5,784 bases of DNA from Eggerthellaceae bacterium (lineage in GTDB: Bacteria; Actinomycetota; Coriobacteriia; Coriobacteriales; Eggerthellaceae), in contig JAFYTB010000165.1 in the NCBI GenBank assembly GCA_017559045.1, positions 1-5,784 on the forward strand, given 5' to 3'. The notes under the pieces were generated by a model. That model ran no database searches. It had not been told where the DNA came from and saw only the letters and a list, made by a program, of their open reading frames with translations. The position numbers and the translations under genes are program-made. This document shows, one piece after another, positions 5,200-5,784 of the stretch; within the stretch, counting starts at the first letter, position 1, and the number at the start of each line of letters is the position of its first letter.

Positions 5200-5784
5200 T
5201 TACATGATCTCCTTGTTGAAGTAGCCGCGCGTGTCGGTCGCGGAATCGAAGACCGACTCAGTAAGGCTTCCATCAAGCTTGCCCTGCGCCTTGGCAATGA
5301 CCGACCTGACCTCGTCCGCCGACTCCATCGTGAAGTTCAGCCTGAAAGCCTCGACACCATCGATGCCAGGCATCTCATCAAGCAGATTGAGGACTTTGCC
5401 ATTCAGCACCGTCGTATCGCAGTTCTCGTGGGACAGCAGCGGGAAAACGCCGCGGTCGTCGCGAATCTCGAACTGCTTCTTGCGACAGGCGCCGCATTGC
5501 CCCAGATGCTTCAGCGGACAATACTTCGTCACCAACAGCGGAGCATGGCCATACACGATCATCTCGAGCGCCGGATCTCCCCCGTTCTCAGCACGATATG
5601 TGGCCAACAGGTCGCGCAGCTGCCACTCGTTAAGCTCGTACGAAAGCGTGACGCGCTTCGCCCCCAAACGATGCATTTCGCGAACAGCCTTGGAATTGGT
5701 GACGTTGAGCGAGTAGTCTGTCACGAACGGATTCGTGTCGCGGTAGCGGAAAACACCGCCAAGACCGCCCACCAGCACCTCGCC
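5200..5784 (-). CDS. U32-family protein (peptidase U32 / RNA hydroxylase type), C-terminal part
   Basis: Only the last 194 residues are in the window; the gene continues past the right edge, and the first in-frame GTG (5778) is not taken as the start. The fragment reads like the collagenase-like U32 family: SLNVTNS at 25-31, RVTLSYELN at 44-52, a segment ending MIVYGHAPLLVTKYCPL at 75-91, DDRGVFPL, and a closing FRLNFTMES...TRGYF tail. Cys89, Cys97, Cys100 and Cys122 are placed like the four cysteines that hold a 4Fe-4S cluster in characterised members (UbiU/UbiV, RlhA and TrhP types). Although named peptidases, characterised bacterial relatives mostly work in RNA or ubiquinone hydroxylation with prephenate-dependent or O2-independent chemistry; which applies here cannot be told from the fragment. 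The stop is TAA at 5200-5202. A hairpin follows at 5036-5072. Confidence 0.88.
   Translation of the reverse strand, partial: GEVLVGGLGGVFRYRDTNPFVTDYSLNVTNSKAVREMHRLGAKRVTLSYELNEWQLRDLLATYRAENGGDPALEMIVYGHAPLLVTKYCPLKHLGQCGACRKKQFEIRDDRGVFPLLSHENCDTTVLNGKVLNLLDEMPGIDGVEAFRLNFTMESADEVRSVIAKAQGKLDGSLTESVFDSATDTRGYFNKEIM

Overview
The window looks like chromosome from a high-GC anaerobe of the Coriobacteriia, probably an Eggerthellaceae-type gut bacterium. This rests on gene style, not on a marker gene: a Tat-exported lipoprotein-type flavoprotein of the fumarate-reductase superfamily, a flavin reductase fused to rubredoxin, a TipAS-type regulator, GC-rich coding sequence and SD-led ATG/GTG starts. 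The genus cannot be named from what is present.

Layout, left to right. (1) 83-874 (-): FMN-binding flavin reductase-like domain joined by a repetitive Ala/Glu-rich linker to a C-terminal rubredoxin-type domain (high-molecular-weight rubredoxin type). (2) 875-1170: divergent intergenic region with a candidate promoter for each side and imperfect direct repeats spaced 29 bp. (3) 1171-1998 (+): regulator with XRE helix-turn-helix, four-Cys zinc ribbon and TipAS-like ligand domain. (4) 1999-2098: convergent gap with a 22-bp tandem repeat and a GC-rich hairpin. (5) 2099-2953 (-): lipoprotein with a DUF2927-like domain. (6) 2954-3376: intergenic region with a GC dyad, about four copies of a 34-36 bp repeat, and three stem-loops behind the next gene, the last a good intrinsic terminator. 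(7) 3377-4927 (-): Tat-signal FAD-binding reductase-like lipoprotein. (8) 4928-5199: leader with two strong dyads, then a long GC hairpin and another 22-bp-period degenerate repeat. (9) 5200-5784 (-): C-terminal part of a U32-family protein, cut by the window edge.

The genes look like separate transcription units rather than one operon. Two themes stand out. One is redox flavoproteins: a cytoplasmic rubredoxin-linked flavin protein and an exported flavoprotein that appears to lack the usual fumarate reductase catalytic residues. The other is unusually repeat-rich intergenic DNA: all four complete intergenic regions hold short degenerate tandem or direct repeats, and two distant gaps share a related sequence module. 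The divergent regulator/rubredoxin pair and the double-dyad leader of the exported flavoprotein are the best candidates for an undescribed regulatory circuit. No mobile element, CRISPR array, tRNA or rRNA was recognised.
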